Assembly (NCBI RefSeq): GCF_932526225.1
Contig: NC_064034.1
Coordinates: 14,892,887-14,956,886 of the forward strand
DNA length: 64,000 nt
Direction of reading: 5' to 3'
Source of the DNA: Nematostella vectensis
Taxonomy: Eukaryota; Cnidaria; Anthozoa; Actiniaria; Edwardsiidae
The notes under the pieces are model-generated. The model searched no databases. It was not told the origin of the DNA and saw only the letters and a program-made list of their open reading frames with translations. This document shows, piece after piece, positions 1 through 10,791 of the stretch. Both the position numbers and the translations under genes were made by a program. Each line of letters opens with the position of its first letter. Within the stretch, counting starts at the first letter, position 1.

Positions 1-69
1 TAATTGTCAATGGGGGCATTCTCCATATCCACTTGCTAAGAAGAACATAGGAAACAGTTATTTTATAAT

Positions 70-1180
70 AATTAGGATCTCCACAGTATAACGCTTATTT
101 TATAACAATAAGAGGACCACCACCCCACCAGTATCTGCACTGAATATCTGCACTTAAATAATTTCTTATGATACAGAGATATTATAGGAAAAGTGAGATG
201 ACAAAAGAGAAAGATGTGCAATGAAAATACTATTTCATGATTTGTAATACATTTATGATGCAAATTAATAATGGTGATTCCATGGACCTCTGTCATGGGA
301 ACCCTGTCTAATGGACTACAAATCAAACAAAAATAATAATTAAAAAGAAAACTTGCATATGGCTAAATCTCTATGTATAATTTAGAATTTACTTGGGTTT
401 TGTAGATAATAAGATATATTCATATTTACCTTTAGAGGGATCCGTTGATTTTCCCTTTCCAGGGTTGCTAAGGGCTAGAAGATAAAAAAAATTGTTTTAT
501 CGTCATTAAAATCTCCATTGTATCTGCACTGTAGTGGATTCCTATAATACAGAGAAATTCTAGGATAAAAGGAATTAACTAAAGAAAGAAATCAATAAAT
601 GTGCCCTTGCTTACCATTCAACTCGCTCTTCTCTTTGACTTCCTTGTATTCAAGAACTATGCAAATTAGAAATGGTTATGATTTTGTTTTCTTATTCAAC
701 ATTTTTTAATGGAAACCAGCATTAGGGGAAAAATATAGGCTATAACAGGTCCTACCAGGTACAAGGTCGTCCCCACTAGAAGGGGATGAAGATGGACTAC
801 CTCTGAGGTGGACTATAAAAACAAGAATAACAATTATATTTTAAAAAAGCATTGAATAGCTAAATCTTTATATATGTATAATAAGGGAATAATATGGTGG
901 GTTTTGTAGATAACAAGATGTTTATTATATTCACCTTTAGAGGGCTTGTCAGGTTTCTTGCCTTTTCCAGGAGGGTTTATACTAAGGACTATAGCAAAAA
1001 CTTTTTTAATTTTATTATAAGAGGAACTACTTGAAAAGAAAAATGTAATAGTCTAGTACTTTATAGATGATTAAGAATCAAAATGTGTTGTCATCATAAA
1101 TTGTTGTAGATCATATTCACCTTTAGAGGACTCTTTTTTCTTTATTTGAGTGCTTAGTGCTAGAACATAAAAAAAACTTT
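70..1180 (-). repeat. Diverged tandem duplication carrying the micro-exons
   Basis: The phrase TTTTGTAGATAAnAAGAT followed by a donor and CTTTAGAGG recurs near 393-438 and 898-943, with a shorter form at 1098-1131. Flanking intron text also recurs: ATCTGCACT, then ATACAGAGA, then TAGGA-AAAG at about 138-195 and again at 525-570. The duplication therefore covers exon plus intron. The 3' halves of the three leftmost micro-exons are almost identical (ending Pro/Ser-Ser-Lys), while their middles differ in length by whole codons. Confidence 0.6.
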
Positions 1181-2992
1181 TTTATTTACCATAACTAGTG
1201 TTTTTTATAGAAGAAGTAGGTGTGCTTTAAGCTAAATGATGGTATATATATATACTCCAGTTGAAGTCTTTCACTGGGAGCCAAAATAGTGCTCAACTTT
1301 ACAGGAGCTGTTATATATATATAGGTGAAAGTGTCAAAGATTGAAATAATAGAGAATAAGAAATTCATTTTCTTTATTTTCATGTTCAAAATGTGGTTGC
1401 CCGATTAAATAATGCAAACTCACGTTGATTATATTTATCGCTGTTGTCACCTTCATCACTGGTGGCTACATAAAACAGTTTGAAAAGTGAATAATAATAG
1501 AATTATAGACTCCAGCAGCACCCCCCTTCTATTCTTTGTTTCTTAGGGAAGGGTCAATATTTATTTGGGGGGTGGGAGGTGTGGAGGGCTTCTAAGTTGA
1601 ATTTTTTGGGGTTCAAAAATCTCTACCCTCCCCAAAAATGGGGTCTAAAAATTATGGCCCTCCCCCTTGGGGGTGACTTCTTGGTCGCCCCTGTTATTCA
1701 ATTATATTCCTTATTAATGATAGCACTTATTGAGTTTAGAGAAAATAAGTTTAGATAACTGACAAAGGGGGCCTTACCTGGTGTTGGGGTGGTGCTGCTG
1801 CTTAAATCTGCTCGCAAAATGATACAAATTGATACATGAAATTTGATTTGTTTTCTAAATGCTGCAATGAATCATGTAGACTTACTTATGCAATAAAGTT
1901 TTTTAGCACTTAGTTTTTTAAGCTCTTCTCTTACCTTTTGTCCTTAGACAGAAATACATCCTTTTCGTTCGATTAAACGCATGGTAAATTTCCTGGCCAG
2001 TAGGGACCCCGTAAAAGGCAACATTCCAGCCGTTGTTGCCTTGTGCCCCTGGCTGAAGGAACTGAAGTCTGGAATGAATGACAAAAGCGTTCAAAAGCAA
2101 TATACATCTATAAACCAGCTTTCCAATCAGTGGTCCCAAATTAATCGCCACTTTCGATGATTCGTATACGCGCACGCGTTCAAATAAGCGACCCCACCCA
2201 ATAGGCGCCCTTTGACCACCTTTTATGCCGAATACAAAGCGAGTGTTTCTTCACTTATAGAAAGCAGATGTCTATAGAATGTGAAAAGGGCTTTTAGTTA
2301 AAAATATATATGTTTTTAAAGCTGCTGTCGCAAAAACTACGCGGGAGTGAGCTTGGCCTTATCAGGGAATAGTTCCCTGGTCTTATATAAATGGGTTTTT
2401 ACTGTAATAGAGTGGGCTTAATAGCACCGGAAATCCGGTGACATGTGTAATACATGTTCTGGCTATCATTTTACCACAAGAAGCGCATTTGAAATATAAC
2501 CATTTTAATATGGTTTAAATTTTCCGTCGTTAACTATTTGGTACACGAAACTTCTAATTCACAGAAATAAAGTTTTGTTTCTTACACTTGGAGTTTACCC
2601 GGTGAAAACGACAAAGAGGAATTCGTTACGCAACAAATAACTTGTCCCTTGAAATGGCTTCACCGCATTGTAACGGATTGTAACTTAGGCCAGGGGCGAA
2701 TTATATGACATCAATACTGGGATAAGAAAGGCAATACGTGTACTTGCAAAGACACTTACCTCTTTGGCAACTCCAGTTCATTACGTAGCGTCGGAAATTT
2801 TGATTTTAGGATGCTTAGGACATCCTCGCTGGAGTGATTGGTGGCCAGGTCTAAGGTTTGGACTCTCCCCTCTCGCTCCGCCTGTTTCAGCCTGCTCCCT
2901 CTGGGCACGCAATCAAAATTTAGGTCTTTTTCGGACAAAAAGATCGTTCTCAGTGAGGTACACTTTGCTTTTCTCATAGCTTCGTCTTCCAC
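430..2992 (-). CDS. 5' part of an unrecognised multi-exon gene with a micro-exon array
   Basis: I read exon 1 as 2760-2992 (start ATG at 2992) and exon 2 as 1935-2068. Both have consensus GT/AG sites, and an Arg codon split 2+1 joins them in frame. Exon 1 encodes a basic, Cys-containing N-terminus, then a stretch with SSEDVLSILKSKFPTLRN. Exon 2 continues with NGWNVAFYGVPTGQEIY and KRMYFCLRTK. Exon 2 ends in phase 1, matching four following micro-exons (1778-1807, 1121-1159, 935-988, 430-474). Each is phase 1-1 and encodes a Leu-Ser-initiated Ser/Lys/Pro-rich tag such as LSSSTTPTP or LSTQIKKKESSK. The gene would run off the left edge, though a short last exon ending in a stop is conceivable near position 1-35. 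I do not recognise the product. The KFPxL pattern recalls small N-terminal domains of cnidarian HECT/G2E3-like proteins, but this is only a resemblance. Which micro-exons are used is unknown. Confidence 0.55.
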
Positions 2993-3096
2993 GTAAAAAC
3001 TCGCACACTGATCAAGAACCTTCCGAACCGTGCTTAAGCGGACATAACATGTGACGTGTAATATGAGACTCGGTCAACAGGACCAATAAGCCGGCG

Positions 3097-3173
3097 TAGC
3101 TTGCGTGCATCCGGTATCATAGTTTTTACTCTGTTACAGAGAAAAAACTTCGAACCCGGATGCACGCAGGCTA
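3097..3173. repeat. Hairpin repeat with TAGCCTGCGTGCA-type ends
   Basis: Arms at 3097-3114 and 3156-3173 are complementary with one mismatch. An inner inverted repeat (AGTTTTT / AAAAAACT) lies at 3121-3150. The ends match those of the hairpin at 3456-3528 and the right end of the element at 3612-3718, so these look like members of one foldback or MITE-like family. No coding capacity. Confidence 0.6.
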
Positions 3174-3455
3174 GGCGTAGGAAGCATATTCGGGAACCAA
3201 GGGCGTTATGTAGGAAGGGGAAATTCGGTACTTCTTTGTATGAAGATTGAAAGGAATGTCGATAGCCCGAGGGGGGGCGTCTTGTAATCCCATAGCCCGG
3301 TTGTAGTTCTAAATACTGATTTCGGACACACTAGGCGTTCCGTGGTCAGACGAGAGCCATGCTAGCAGCCTAAGACACCTTCCTATTCCATCGACTCGAT
3401 CGGCGCTTTTGTACTTAAAATTAAGCTGCAAAACATGTTGATGCTAGTAGTGCTT

Positions 3456-3528
3456 TAGCCTGCGTCCAGCCGGAAATAGTTCCGTTATTACGGTAATAAT
3501 AGAACTATTTCCGGCCGCATGCAGGCTA
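3456..3528. repeat. Hairpin repeat, second TAGCCTGCGT family member
   Basis: Arms of 27 nt (3456-3482 and 3502-3528) pair with few mismatches around a 19-nt AT-rich loop that is itself partly self-complementary. The outer ends TAGCCTGCGT / GCAGGCTA are shared with the neighbouring elements. Confidence 0.65.
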
Positions 3529-3611
3529 GTAGTGCTTTTCCTAAGTGTTAAAATATATTTTGCCGACGATCACCACCTTTTTTAATTAATTTTAGATTTT
3601 CAACCCGGGGT

Positions 3612-3718
3612 AGTTAGGTAGTGGCGGCTCAAGGGAAGGGGAGAGGTAGAGGCGCTCGCTTTTTCTTCTCTAAGCCCCCCTCCCCCCGTCTCTCTCCCTT
3701 GAACCGCTACGCAGGCTA
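3612..3718. repeat. Third, more diverged foldback element
   Basis: A left segment with GGCGGCTCAAGGGAAGG faces a right segment with CTCTCCCTTGAACCGCTACG followed by the family end CAGGCTA. The pairing is imperfect, and the left terminal TAGCC appears lost. The centre is a purine/pyrimidine-skewed stretch rich in C runs. Confidence 0.5.
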
Positions 3719-4548
3719 GGGGTAGTGCAAGTAGGTTCTAGCTTTCATTTCTGTGGACCCGCAGACAAAACGAGACTTAGCGACGGGTGGAAATAGAGCC
3801 TACGCAGAAGAAACAAAACAGGTTTAAAATTTTGATATTTATTTTTATAACACTATAACACATATGCGACAAGTTATTAATTTTCAAAAAAAACGTTAGT
3901 TACTAATGAAGTCATAAGTAATAATTCCAAACGTAAACATAACTCTTCCAGAACTGAAATTTAATTTCTCAAAGGCTTCAGCCCTCACGCCAAGTAGGGT
4001 GCCAGGCGCTACGAACTCCTCCTCGATGTTCATGTTTATGTCCCCATTCCGTATCCTGCGGGATTGATAGATTGCATTAGTGAAATAGCAGCATTTTGAT
4101 AACGTAATGTAGCCATTTGGAGACCCCCCTCCCCGGTGATATAAACAGGACCACAATGATGCGCTTCCACTTATAAGCCACCTCTACAAAAATGCATTCC
4201 CCGGCAAACTGTGGGAATATCGTGTAAAGACAACAAGCATGTAAAAGTGTAACACACAATGCGAGGTGGTTGTTGTACATTCAATGGTTATACTCGTATA
4301 TTTTAAAATTTCAGACATAACTTAACATAACGAATCTAGAGAGAGAAAAAAGGAGAGTTATTTGACTAATTTTTAATCCCTTGCCCAAACTCCACTATAA
4401 AATGTGTAAACTGAAAAAGAAAAACATTTAATGAGAAAAGACTTTGGACCCGAAATTAATTTATTTTGCAAACCGGCTTTTACGCGAGGGTGCTCCACGG
4501 GCGCGACACCGCCCGTGAGAAAATTTGGATAGAAAAACAAAATGTACC
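3719..4548. other. Non-coding interval, nothing recognised
   Basis: AT-rich sequence with short chance open frames only. I see no splice-supported exon, RNA gene or repeat structure of note. Confidence 0.6.
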
Positions 4549-4712
4549 TAACTATTAACTGCGGATATGTGCAGTTTTTACCTTGAATTGCGCATTTTTT
4601 GCTAAAGTTACCAATTTTACAAGATAGGATATAGAGCCAAACTCAATTCGGCTTTAATTTCTGATTTAATAATGAATATTGATTTGGCCGCCATTTTGAA
4701 CCGGTTGTACAA
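4549..4712 (+). repeat. Partial copy of the inverted-repeat element found in the P450 intron
   Basis: This stretch shares GCGGATATGTG, TTGAATTGCGCA, TTTGCTAAAGTTACCAATTT, ATAGAGCCAA and GGCCGCCATTTTGAACCGG, in order, with 41427-41602 and with the reverse complement of 42940-43123. It is one end of that dispersed family. The opposite end is not present nearby. Confidence 0.7.
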
Positions 4713-6656
4713 CTTTTATACTAATGTTAATATATATTAATTACCATTACCATTTAACCCAGAAGAAAAAAAAACTAATTTCAATCAGTAAACTTATATA
4801 AGCATAAATAAAATTTGGGAACAAAAAGGGCTGATTATACTACAATGATAAAGAATACTTTTACTAACAATTAAGAAGAACTTTTGGAGGGGTATCAACA
4901 CGAAACGTTACAAGAAATTGCGTATATTAACAGAAAACGACATACTGTACATAATGGAAGAACTTTTTCGAGAATCGATACGTGTTCATCTCCTGCTTAC
5001 TTTTCTTTCTTTCACAACCGCAATGTGTGCTTTGCTTTCTTCAAAATGTAATTTTATTAAATTTTGAGAGTTTTTTCCCGTCGTTGATTTAAAACCTTTT
5101 TCATAAAAATGGTTTTGTCTGCAACGACGGTCAACGAAAACTTTTTAGAGTCCGCTTCACTTTTTGGTTTATCGTTTTAATTACTCTGGTACAACAAGTG
5201 GCTTGATCCAAGAGAGGCAATAGCGATCAAAAATAATCTTCGACGTTCAAGGTAAAAGTACACTGATTTAGAATAATATAATATAAATATGAGTATGGAA
5301 AACTATATTTAGATAACTAGATTACCTATACATATCAATGTTTTTTGCAACAAATAACATACTAGCTTGTACTACAAGCTAGTATGTAGAAGTCCCTCCT
5401 GTAGTACACAAGTGATTGACGTAAGGTCCAGTGTTCCATATCAGCTTCTCCAACTAAACTACCGGACCTCCTTAGGCAGTACTTGTGCGGATTCGGGTAT
5501 CACTAGCTCGTGTACGCAGTTGGGCCAGGGAGAGAGGCGCTCATTGGACATAGAAGATGAACGGATAAAAAGGAACCGTCGTGTGGTGTGTGGATGTCAA
5601 TGTGAGATAGATAAAAAGGAGGGGGGGGTGCTCATAGGGAAGGGTGAACTTATTTCAATATGCGAGATCGAAGAGGGGCGCTTATCTGAAGTAGGGCGTC
5701 CTTACCAGTCATTACGGTACTTAAATAGCTAGAAAAACCCGGTGATTTTTGAGTCGCCACATCACATGACTATGGAATGCTATTTCAACAAAGACAACTT
5801 ATACAAATTACAAGCCCTTTATTTCATTATTATTATTTAATTTTTTGCTTGGGGGGTGGGGGATGGGGGGGGGGGGGGGGGGAAGGCGTCATACTTTGCG
5901 CCACCATTTTTACCTCGACCATGACCTCGAAATAGAGAAGGGGAGGTGTAACAGTTCATGAACGGACATGCCAATTATGTCCGGACACGGTAGAGGACGA
6001 GTTCCACTTTGTCGTGCAGTAAATATGCGCAGTTAAGAACAAACTTTTTTTTTTTTCGAAAAATCTAGCAGATCCTGGTGATTTGATTTCGCTAAGAAAT
6101 CGGAGAGACAGAATTTTGCTCTAAATACTTAACCCTCCAAAGATGATGGGGATGTTGATGAAGACTCTGACTTTATAATTCACTTTCAGCCAAACCTATG
6201 TACTAAATTTGTATACGGAGAAGTGGATAAGTTGCATTGTTTATTATCTAAAAAAATCCAAATTTTACCCCCCCCCCCCCTCCCAAACGCGTATGTTCGA
6301 TGCCGTGTCACTATATCTCCGAACTGAATGAAAAATACATGTTCAAGCTAACAAAGGTGATAGAGTGGTTTTCAAAATCCCGTGCAACAAAATGTAATTG
6401 TTAATGTGTAATAGTCAAGCCAGAACAAAAGAGAACAAAAATATTACAGTGTATTAGACTTAGTTCAAACATTGTATTACCCATGAGCAGTATTTTAACA
6501 AACTACTTCCTTCTATCTAAATGACTTGTGAAACCATTCGAGTGGGCGCACTTGCCGCATTCCACCGTGCACTGGTGGCTAAGCGAACGGGAAAGCTATA
6601 TCCGCTATAACAATTTCACACAAATTCGAAAGTCGTGAAGCCGGACTAATACAAAA
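4713..6656. other. Non-coding interval with a small palindrome and homopolymer runs
   Basis: Perfect 13-nt arms at 5358-5370 and 5374-5386 form a small hairpin. Long G (around 5863-5881) and C (around 6271-6281) runs flank AT-rich DNA. The phrase GGGCGCTTAT near 5675 resembles text near 56850-56940, which suggests a low-level dispersed repeat. An open frame at 5367-5732 has no recognisable features and I do not call it a gene. Confidence 0.5.
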
Positions 6657-6870
6657 ACGTGAACGATTTCATAATCGTGAAGGATTTCCAAATCGTGAAG
6701 GATTTTAAAAATCGTGAACGATTTCGAAATCGTGAACGATTTCGAAATCGTGAAGGATTTTAAAAATCGTGAACGATTTCGAAATCGTGAAGGATTTTAA
6801 AAATCGTGAAGGATTTTTAAAATCGTGAACGATTTCGAAATCCTTCACGATTTTTAAAATCCTTCACGAT
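6657..6870. repeat. Tandem array of about 18-22-bp CGTGAA(C/G)GATTT units
   Basis: Roughly ten units of ATCGTGAACGATTTCGAA or ATCGTGAAGGATTTTAAAA alternate in direct orientation. The last two, near 6837-6870, are inverted (CCTTCACGATTTTTAAAA). Each unit is itself close to palindromic. The array directly abuts the cut end of the LINE on its right. Confidence 0.8.
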
Positions 6871-8138
6871 GGCCCAGGACGGTGAACTGATCCGACAACA
6901 GTCTGACAGCATCAGCGTCACCAGGGTCATCAATGTGAAAACTAAAGTCACCTGTTATAATTAATTTCCCAGGATCCATTGCAAGGTGTTCAAGAAGAAC
7001 AGAGAAATCACCAAAGAACATTCGAGTAGTAAGCTTGTTTACTTTAGACGGTGGAGGTCTATAAACGGTGACTAGACGCATCGATGAGCCCGATGCAGTG
7101 ATAGAGAGATCAACATATTCCAGAGCCTTAAAGACAGTCGACCTATTAGGTTTAACATTTGAAGCCTTTCTAAGAAAGAAACCAATGCCGCCACCTCGTC
7201 CAGCACGCGGTAGGTGAATCAAGTCGAAGTCCCGTAGAGTGTTTATTACATCGGCAATAGTGGGATCTGAGCAGTTAGGAACAGGCAACCGGGTGCTTGT
7301 GTCATCAACCACGGTAGACTTAGAGTTGTGTTCAATAGTCAGCCAAGTCGCCACAAGGGCTAAGACATCAATTCTTTTGGATATGACAAGATCACAGATA
7401 GATGCAGCTTTCCTGTTTATGGCACGAATATTCCAAGTAGCTAAGTGTAATCGAGGCGCACTGTCCGGTGTAATTTTTCCAGTATTTATTTTTAAGAGAT
7501 TAGACGAGTTCCTGGCATTATGAGTGTTGGCGCTGGTCGAATAATCAGGACGTGTGGTGATTAACACAGGTAGGTGTTGGCTATTGTTCTCGCAAAGCTT
7601 AGTTCCATGAACAATAGAATGGTTGCGGCCAGGATCACTTGAGATCGCGGTGTTGACATGAAGTTGTAACTCAAGTTGTAAATTAGCTTCAAATCTCTTC
7701 CTCTTTCCCTCTGAATCTGAATATACCCAGGTGCTTTAGTGTGCGAAAAAATGAGATATTAACAGGTTTCAGAAACAGATTCCTAGTTCTCATTTGGCGG
7801 CGAATACTGTAGAGGGACTCACGAGAGAATGTTGGTGTTGTTTTAGTGTACGAAGCTGTATGCAAATCCATAGCAGGTCTCGAAGAATAATCTAAGTGAA
7901 TTTCTGGGCCAGGGTTTATAGAAATGTCCATAAATATTGTAACATCAATCGGAGGATCATGTCCTGGGATTGCTAGGGATGTGTAGCCATGTTTTGATAT
8001 CTTGGTGACGGAATGCGTCGATCGGTGGAATCCTGATGGCACCAAGCGCAAAAAGACTGGCAAAGGCTTTAAAACAGTGCAAAAAAAAAAAAAAAAAAAC
8101 TGGTGTTGGCTTGGGCGTTTCGGCGAAGACGAATCCAT
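6871..8138 (-). pseudogene. CR1/L2-like LINE, N-terminal and endonuclease part, truncated
   Basis: Two adjoining minus-strand open stretches (7689-8138 and 6871-7567) encode the start of a non-LTR retrotransposon pol protein. The first contains DISINPGP (7905-7928), resembling a 2A ribosome-skipping peptide. The second is an apurinic-type endonuclease fold with ATWNIRAINRK, VLALVATWL, GRGGGIGFF and IITGDFSFHIDDP. Compared with the usual family motifs, the Glu of ETWL is Ala and the Asn of GDFN is Ser, so the endonuclease looks dead. The element stops at the tandem array, before the terminal His motif and the reverse transcriptase. A poly-T run in the reading frame (A17 at about 8083-8099 on the plus strand) probably marks decay or the 5' end. 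Confidence 0.75.
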
Positions 8139-9437
8139 TTCATTGATTGCGAGAGATTTTCATGAGGAACAGTACCGATCATACACAAAATTAAACACAG
8201 AGCAAAAAACATCGTGGCCGCCATTGATCGGCGCCTACTTTATAAGTTTAATTATACAAAATAGGGACATGACTTTTACTGTTTTGATTCAATGGATATC
8301 CCCCTGTATCTATACTTGCTTTTACTGTAAGAATGAGAAGTCTTGAACTGAATGGATGAAAGACAAGGCATTTTGGTTTATTCAAAAGTATAATTTATTA
8401 GGCAGTTTTTGAAATTTGACTGGTAGCTAAAAACTTCGGTAACACATAAATCAATTTGATAGCAACGGAACATGTTTCCTTTATAAAGGAATGTTTATGA
8501 TTTAAAATAACAGGGAAAATGTAAGACTGTATATTTCTATGTATCTGCTTTTTCTTCAGGAATATATCTTGTTGATTATTCACATGTCACTATGACTTGC
8601 TTCTTGGGTAAAGCTAGGATGAAATCATATAATTAATTAGAAATTATATATAATAGGTTCAACATTCAAGTTTGGCCCCAAATCAATTCAGAAAGATTGA
8701 CTGAACTGTTTAGATAACATTACTAGAAAACAAATGGACTGCTTTTTCTGATGATTTATGTGTATTGATAGAAAGATCCCAACAATAAAAAACACTACCA
8801 TTTATACATATTTATAAACTTAATTCCAACTTATAGTAGCTTGTAAATAGAATTAAAACTTCACACACCACAAAACAATCTTTTCCGAGCTCGAGACGAT
8901 GTAAAAATAAAAACAAACAACAGCAAAGCAAGATTTGATCTACAAGCAACATCTTTTTTTTATAGAAGGCCTGCATTACTTCTATCGGCAGTTATGTGGA
9001 CAAAGTCAAGATGCATTTTCTAGCAAAACATAGTTCCCCGCTACTTTAAGTACCTATAAGCTTTTGATTACTAATTGAAATCCTGTTTTCTGAGTTTTAA
9101 AGCTATGAAAAGTACATTTCAGGCATAAAAAACTCACCTTTTTCGAAGTTTGCAATCGTTGTTTTCTGGTCATGCGTTTGCTCGTTTTTTTTTTTTGCGT
9201 AAATCACGATGGTTTCGTATCTTTATTTCTACTGAGTTTCCTTATTTACATATTCTATCGGACTAGAAGGTAGAATTGGCATTTTTTACACCAGGAAGCG
9301 CTTTGAAACCTCTCCCCTCTGCATTTTGTACTTGACTTTTGCCGCTATCTTGAATTTGATCCTCACTCCACGGCGGTTGATTGACAAATGAGCCGATGCT
9401 TCCCTGGGAAGCGGCCTTTTATACCGCGCCTTCGTGT
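8139..9437. other. Non-coding AT-rich interval
   Basis: No exon, RNA gene or clear repeat seen. Sequence composition changes sharply to GC-rich at about 9420, where the Polinton-like segment begins. Confidence 0.55.
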
Positions 9438-9567
9438 TTAAACAGCGAGCACTGCCGGAGCGCCAGGAAGCGTGGGCGCCTTATCAGCCGCTCGAAGTAG
9501 AGCGTCTGTTCGCCTTTGGTGAGCACAGTATGTAGGACCACCATGGTATTGAACACAGCCCGCCTTC

Positions 9568-10791
9568 GTGATTAATAGGACTGAGCATGGATTGGGAAGG
9601 CTGGCGGATGCTGGACGAGGAGGCGAAAGAGGCGGAAGAGGCGTAAAGGCGGCAACTGCGGCGGGAGCCTCTATAGCCGAACATATCAAACACGCTATAG
9701 CCGAACAAATCAAACACGCGAAATCCGGTTTCCCTAGGTCTCTAAACCTCGGGCAAAAGCTACTCTACGCCTTGCTCGCAACCCCCGTGGTGAGCACGGC
9801 CTCAGACACCACCCCACTACTCACGCAGCTAGAGATACACGTGGCTGAGGACAAATCATTCAGGACTAGGGTCCGAGACATATTCAAAGAGACAGTGATC
9901 ACGCACAAGTTCGCCAAGGAGTCTCGTCGGTGGCTATCGGAGCCTTCCTATGGGTGCTGGCCACAGCAACTCAACTTTGCGGTCTTGTGCGCAACCGCCG
10001 GATGCGGGGTGTCCCTAACCGACCCCGCTTTCGCCACTCTTCCCTCTGTCATCAGGGGATTTCTAATGTATCACGTCTACTTTACCACGCGGAGGATACT
10101 CTACGAGCTCGGCGCCCCCCTGCCTGGCGACAGCCCGTTTACGCAAAAAGATAACCCCTACAAGAAAGCCGCTTTCGAGCTTCTATGAATAGAGTTCGGT
10201 TTGCCGCGTAAGCCGGACTTCCGATGGAAAGGCGAGCGGAACCACGGGCTAGGCGATGTGTTTGTGTTCTACCCGGGGGAGGGGTTTCGCAACGTGCACG
10301 TGATCCGTGGCTACGACATGGCGGCGGACGAGTACCTGAGCCTATTCGATCTGTTTAGCGACTAAGGTTGGCCGTACAAAAGTGGGAAGCAGGTGGGTTT
10401 CATACGCAACGACGACCACCGGGGCGTGCAATATAGCTGGTTTGCGCCTCCCAAAGGTGAGGGGCTGACAAAAGCAGGGCTACGAAGACTCGATCGCTCG
10501 GTCGAGGCGTTCGTCTACACAGTGCTTGGCGCGCAGGTAAACGCCCGTTCCTCTATCGTGGGGGCCGGTGGGCCGGCCATGGAGGCGCAGGCGGAGTTCA
10601 CGAAGCTGCTTGAAGACGCGATCATAGAAAACGACATCGCTCAAAGCGTGCAAAGGTACCAGTTAGCCGTGCAGGAGGTGAGACTGAGTCTTGCGGTCGC
10701 ACCAGGAGTGTGGCTGATGCCGAGCGATCTGGTGATAAACACGCAGTGTCGTGGGCTACCATCTCAGGCCAAGCAAATAATACCGTCGTGA
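9568..10791 (+). pseudogene. Unknown Polinton-like structural-region protein, two nonsense codons
   Basis: One frame stays open over about 407 codons except for stops at 10186-10188 and 10363-10365. I treat it as a single broken gene because composition and apparent sense continue across both stops. The N-terminus is Gly/Arg/Ala-rich (GRGGERGGRGVKAATAAG). The middle has KLLYALLATPVVSTASDTTP, and later parts have RKPDFRWKGERNHGLGDVF and VRLSLAVAPGVWLM. I recognise no catalytic motif. Its place just before the capsid-like gene suggests a virion or morphogenesis protein, which is inference only. Start chosen at the first ATG of the frame; an upstream start is possible. Confidence 0.5.

Noticed and set aside
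1425-1470. A fifth micro-exon (acceptor at GTAG, encoding TSDE, donor GTGACA)
   Set aside because: Phase fits, but it lacks the Leu-Ser start and the duplicated context, and its donor is weak.
3896-4280. Minus-strand open frames
   Set aside because: Composition and content look random; no family resemblance and no splice support.
5367-5732. Open frame of 121 codons
   Set aside because: No motif, no splice context, and it starts within a palindrome and runs through dispersed-repeat text.
6657-6870. CRISPR-like array
   Set aside because: Units are contiguous and near-palindromic with no unique spacers, and the genome is eukaryotic. It is a tandem repeat.
9438-9717. Minus-strand Ala/Pro-rich frames
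   Set aside because: Antisense shadow of the GC-rich start of the Polinton-like gene.
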